From: Candidatus Terraquivivens tikiterensis
GTDB taxonomy: Archaea; Thermoproteota; Nitrososphaeria_A; Caldarchaeales; Wolframiiraptoraceae
Direction of reading: 5' to 3'
Assembly: GCA_003056285.1 (NCBI GenBank)
Contig: NDWU01000010.1
Span: 1-54,454, forward strand
Length of the DNA stretch: 54,454 nucleotides
Position 1 is the stretch's first letter. Every line of letters starts with the position of its first letter. The notes beneath the pieces were generated by a model. It was not told the DNA's origin. It did not search any database and saw only the letters and a list, made by a program, of their open reading frames with translations. Positions 52,815-54,454 of the stretch are shown in pieces. The position numbers were made by a program, and so were the translations under genes.

Positions 52815-54281
52815 TCACCGGGATAGAAGGGAGCTTGCGACAGCTTTTGCCGTTTCTAAGAAGGGCGATGGGTATATTCCTATGAGTATACCAAGGCCGG
52901 CAAGGGCTATGACCGGTGCTATCATGACTGGGCTGGCTTCGCGTGCCCTCTCAGAGAAGGGCGTCAAGGGCTTTAGGAATATTACCTGTACGAGCCTTAG
53001 GTAGTAGGCAACGCCGATTAGAACGTTTAGTATCATTATGACAGTAAAGGGCAACATACCCGCTTCTAGGCTAGCCGTTATGATCTGGAACTCGCTTACG
53101 AATGCGCTCAGCCCCGGTATCCCAGCGAGCGAGAATGCTCCTATGGCAAAACTCACGCCGCTTATTGGCATCCTACGACCTATACCAGAGAGCTCATCCA
53201 GGCTTCTTGTCCCAGCCGCGTGTATGAAGGCTCCAGCCGATAAGAAGAGCAGGCCCTTCATGGTCGCATGATTTAGGACATGGAGGAGACCTCCAGCTAA
53301 GCCGTTAGTGCTAGCTACGGATATGCCGAAGACTATGTACCCTATATGTGCTATGCTGCTGAACGCAAGCAAGCGTTTTATGTCCTCCTGGAGCATTGCC
53401 ATCAGGTTGCCCACAGTCATCGTGACAACGGCGTACAAAGCCAGAGCTGCCCTCCAATCATAAACCGTAGGAGGGAACATGGTTGTCAGGACCCTGAACA
53501 TCGCGTAAACCCCCGTCTTTATCACCACGCCCGATAGCATGGCGCTTATCGGGCTTGGCGCAGCCGGGTGAGCGTCGGGTAGCCAGCTGTGGAACGGAAC
53601 CATCGCGGCGTTAACACCGAGCCCTGCCAGAAGGAATGCCAGAATGGCATAACTCCAAACCTCACCCCTCATATCTTTAAGGCCAAAGATTGCTGAGAGG
53701 GCTTTTATGTTGAGCGTCCCCGCTACACCGTACATGAGCGAGAGCGCGAAGAGTATGGCAGCAGTGCCTGCGGAGCTTATTATGAGATACTTTAACGATG
53801 CCTCTACGGCCTCCCAGCTCTTGTACCTAAAGGCTACGAGGGCATAAGCCGAGATGCTCATCACCTCCCAGAAGACGAAGAAGGTCAAAAAGTCGCCTGA
53901 GGATGCCACGCCTACCATTCCGGTTATCATGGTAAGCAGGAGGGGATAGTACTCCGCCTTCCGCTCTTCTATGTACCCGATTGAGAAAAGCGCAGATGCT
54001 AGGCCGACGAGTACGAAGACGAGGCTCGCATAAGCAGACAGCTTATCGATAAAGATTATTGAGGCCGTTTCTCTAGGTGTGGAGTTAAACGTTAACGTAG
54101 CATCCTGGGACAAAACGTACAGCAGCTGAGCTACTGCAAGGTAGACCACGACAGCAAGGCCTACTAGCGTATAAACGTCCATTACGCGCTCTACACGAAG
54201 CCTCCTTGATACGTATGCCAAGATGGGCGAAATCGCTGTTAGAATTATAAGAATGGATAAGGGTGATACGATGAAATCCAC
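52815..54281 (-). CDS. nuoN: NADH-quinone oxidoreductase subunit N-like / Mrp-type antiporter
   Basis: A 488-residue membrane protein with about 14 helices, one of the antiporter-like proton channels of complex I, Fpo or Mrp. Key residues: Glu in FWEVMSISAYALVAF (helix 5), a Lys after LKYLIISSAGTAA, PFHSWLPDAHPAAPSPISAMLSGVVIKTGVY with the channel Lys, and LLHVLNHATMKGLLFLSAGAF. NuoM, NuoN and MrpD share these, and NuoN is favoured only weakly. Start GTG 54281 with SD GGAGGGAGG 8-9 bp before it. Other subunits presumably lie upstream, beyond the right edge. Confidence 0.82.
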   Translation of the reverse strand: MDFIVSPLSILIILTAISPILAYVSRRLRVERVMDVYTLVGLAVVVYLAVAQLLYVLSQDATLTFNSTPRETASIIFIDKLSAYASLVFVLVGLASALFSIGYIEERKAEYYPLLLTMITGMVGVASSGDFLTFFVFWEVMSISAYALVAFRYKSWEAVEASLKYLIISSAGTAAILFALSLMYGVAGTLNIKALSAIFGLKDMRGEVWSYAILAFLLAGLGVNAAMVPFHSWLPDAHPAAPSPISAMLSGVVIKTGVYAMFRVLTTMFPPTVYDWRAALALYAVVTMTVGNLMAMLQEDIKRLLAFSSIAHIGYIVFGISVASTNGLAGGLLHVLNHATMKGLLFLSAGAFIHAAGTRSLDELSGIGRRMPISGVSFAIGAFSLAGIPGLSAFVSEFQIITASLEAGMLPFTVIMILNVLIGVAYYLRLVQVIFLKPLTPFSERAREASPVMIAPVIALAGLGILIGIYPSPFLETAKAVASSLLSR

Positions 54282-54294
54282 AACAACCTCCCTC

Positions 54295-54408
54295 CTAATG
54301 GAGCTGTGAGCTCTCCATGGCTATAAGCCCGTGACCTCCCTGCTCGGCTGCTGTTGCCGGTGTATAAGCCATCAGGGGCTCCGCCTCGGCAGGCATGTCC
54401 CTCACCAT
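54295..54408 (-). CDS. Possible 37-residue small ORF before nuoN
   Basis: An ATG at 54408 opens a 37-codon frame that ends with TAG 13 bp before the nuoN start, inside whose ribosome site the spacing fits a small upstream gene. The product (MVRDMPAEAEPLMAY...) is hydrophilic, has no motif and resembles no subunit I know. An in-frame TAG a few codons upstream means it is not the end of a larger gene. It may be spurious. From 54409 to the right edge I see nothing. Confidence 0.25.
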   Translation of the reverse strand: MVRDMPAEAEPLMAYTPATAAEQGGHGLIAMESSQLH

Positions 54409-54454
54409 TATATCCAATACCTATAAGGGTTTTCGTGGCCTAGCCCCTCGGATG

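Overview
The window is archaeal chromosome from what looks like a thermophilic member of the Thermoproteota (TACK), possibly of the Caldarchaeales/Nitrososphaeria side. The domain is certain: SRP54, RNA polymerase subunit F, ribosomal proteins L21e and L10e/L16, Pus10, a CDC48-type ATPase, a GHMP-type shikimate kinase, the aspartate-semialdehyde route to dehydroquinate, and TATA boxes about 25 bp before very short leaders. The phylum is an inference from gene content (complex I-like subunit, heme O synthase, ThiDN, DUF763, paired nucleotidyltransferases) and was not tested by a search.

Layout. 1-1.0 kb: the end of an IS200/IS605-type TnpB element lying against a beheaded acr3 arsenite efflux gene. 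1.1-1.4 kb: a free-standing structured RNA with its own TATA box and T-tract. 2.1-7.9 kb: a frameshifted copper ATPase, a nitroreductase, a prenyl synthase, DUF763 and an adenosine-specific kinase. 7.9-13.0 kb: a TldE/PmbA protein and three nucleotidyltransferase proteins, one fused to a Bud32/RIO-like kinase. 13-18 kb: an information-processing block (SRP54, Pus10, L21e, RpoF, DUF655, L10e/L16). 18-26 kb: PEP synthase, RNase HI, protein disulfide oxidoreductase, heme O synthase and a two-subunit flavin amine dehydrogenase. 26-28.5 kb: FeoAB, with feoB frameshifted, behind a near-perfect DtxR/IdeR iron box. 28.5-36.5 kb: an eight-gene minus-strand operon lysC-asd-aroA'-aroB'-aroD-aroE-aroK-aroA running from aspartate to EPSP. 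36.8-43.7 kb: a MobA-like enzyme, a HypE-like protein, RtcB with an active-site intein, and CDC48. 43.7-47.5 kb: ETF alpha/beta with a membrane Fe-S quinone reductase. 47.5-54.4 kb: DUF1922, endonuclease IV, GtrA, a thiamine locus (ThiW, P-loop protein, ThiDN), a phosphoribosyltransferase and a NuoN-like subunit.

The most interesting signal is the leader of the aspartate-to-EPSP operon. The predicted transcript starts exactly at a perfect 9-bp stem that closes a three-way junction, and a 7-nt piece of that junction is perfectly complementary to a segment directly before the Shine-Dalgarno sequence. This looks like a riboswitch controlling precursor supply and the shikimate pathway together, and I do not recognise it as a known class. 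Other notable items are the orphan RNA at 1147-1369, the missing start codon of aroB', the iron box, two palindromic operators placed just after TATA boxes, and four single-base homopolymer indels that break only copA and feoB. I found no tRNA, rRNA or CRISPR array.
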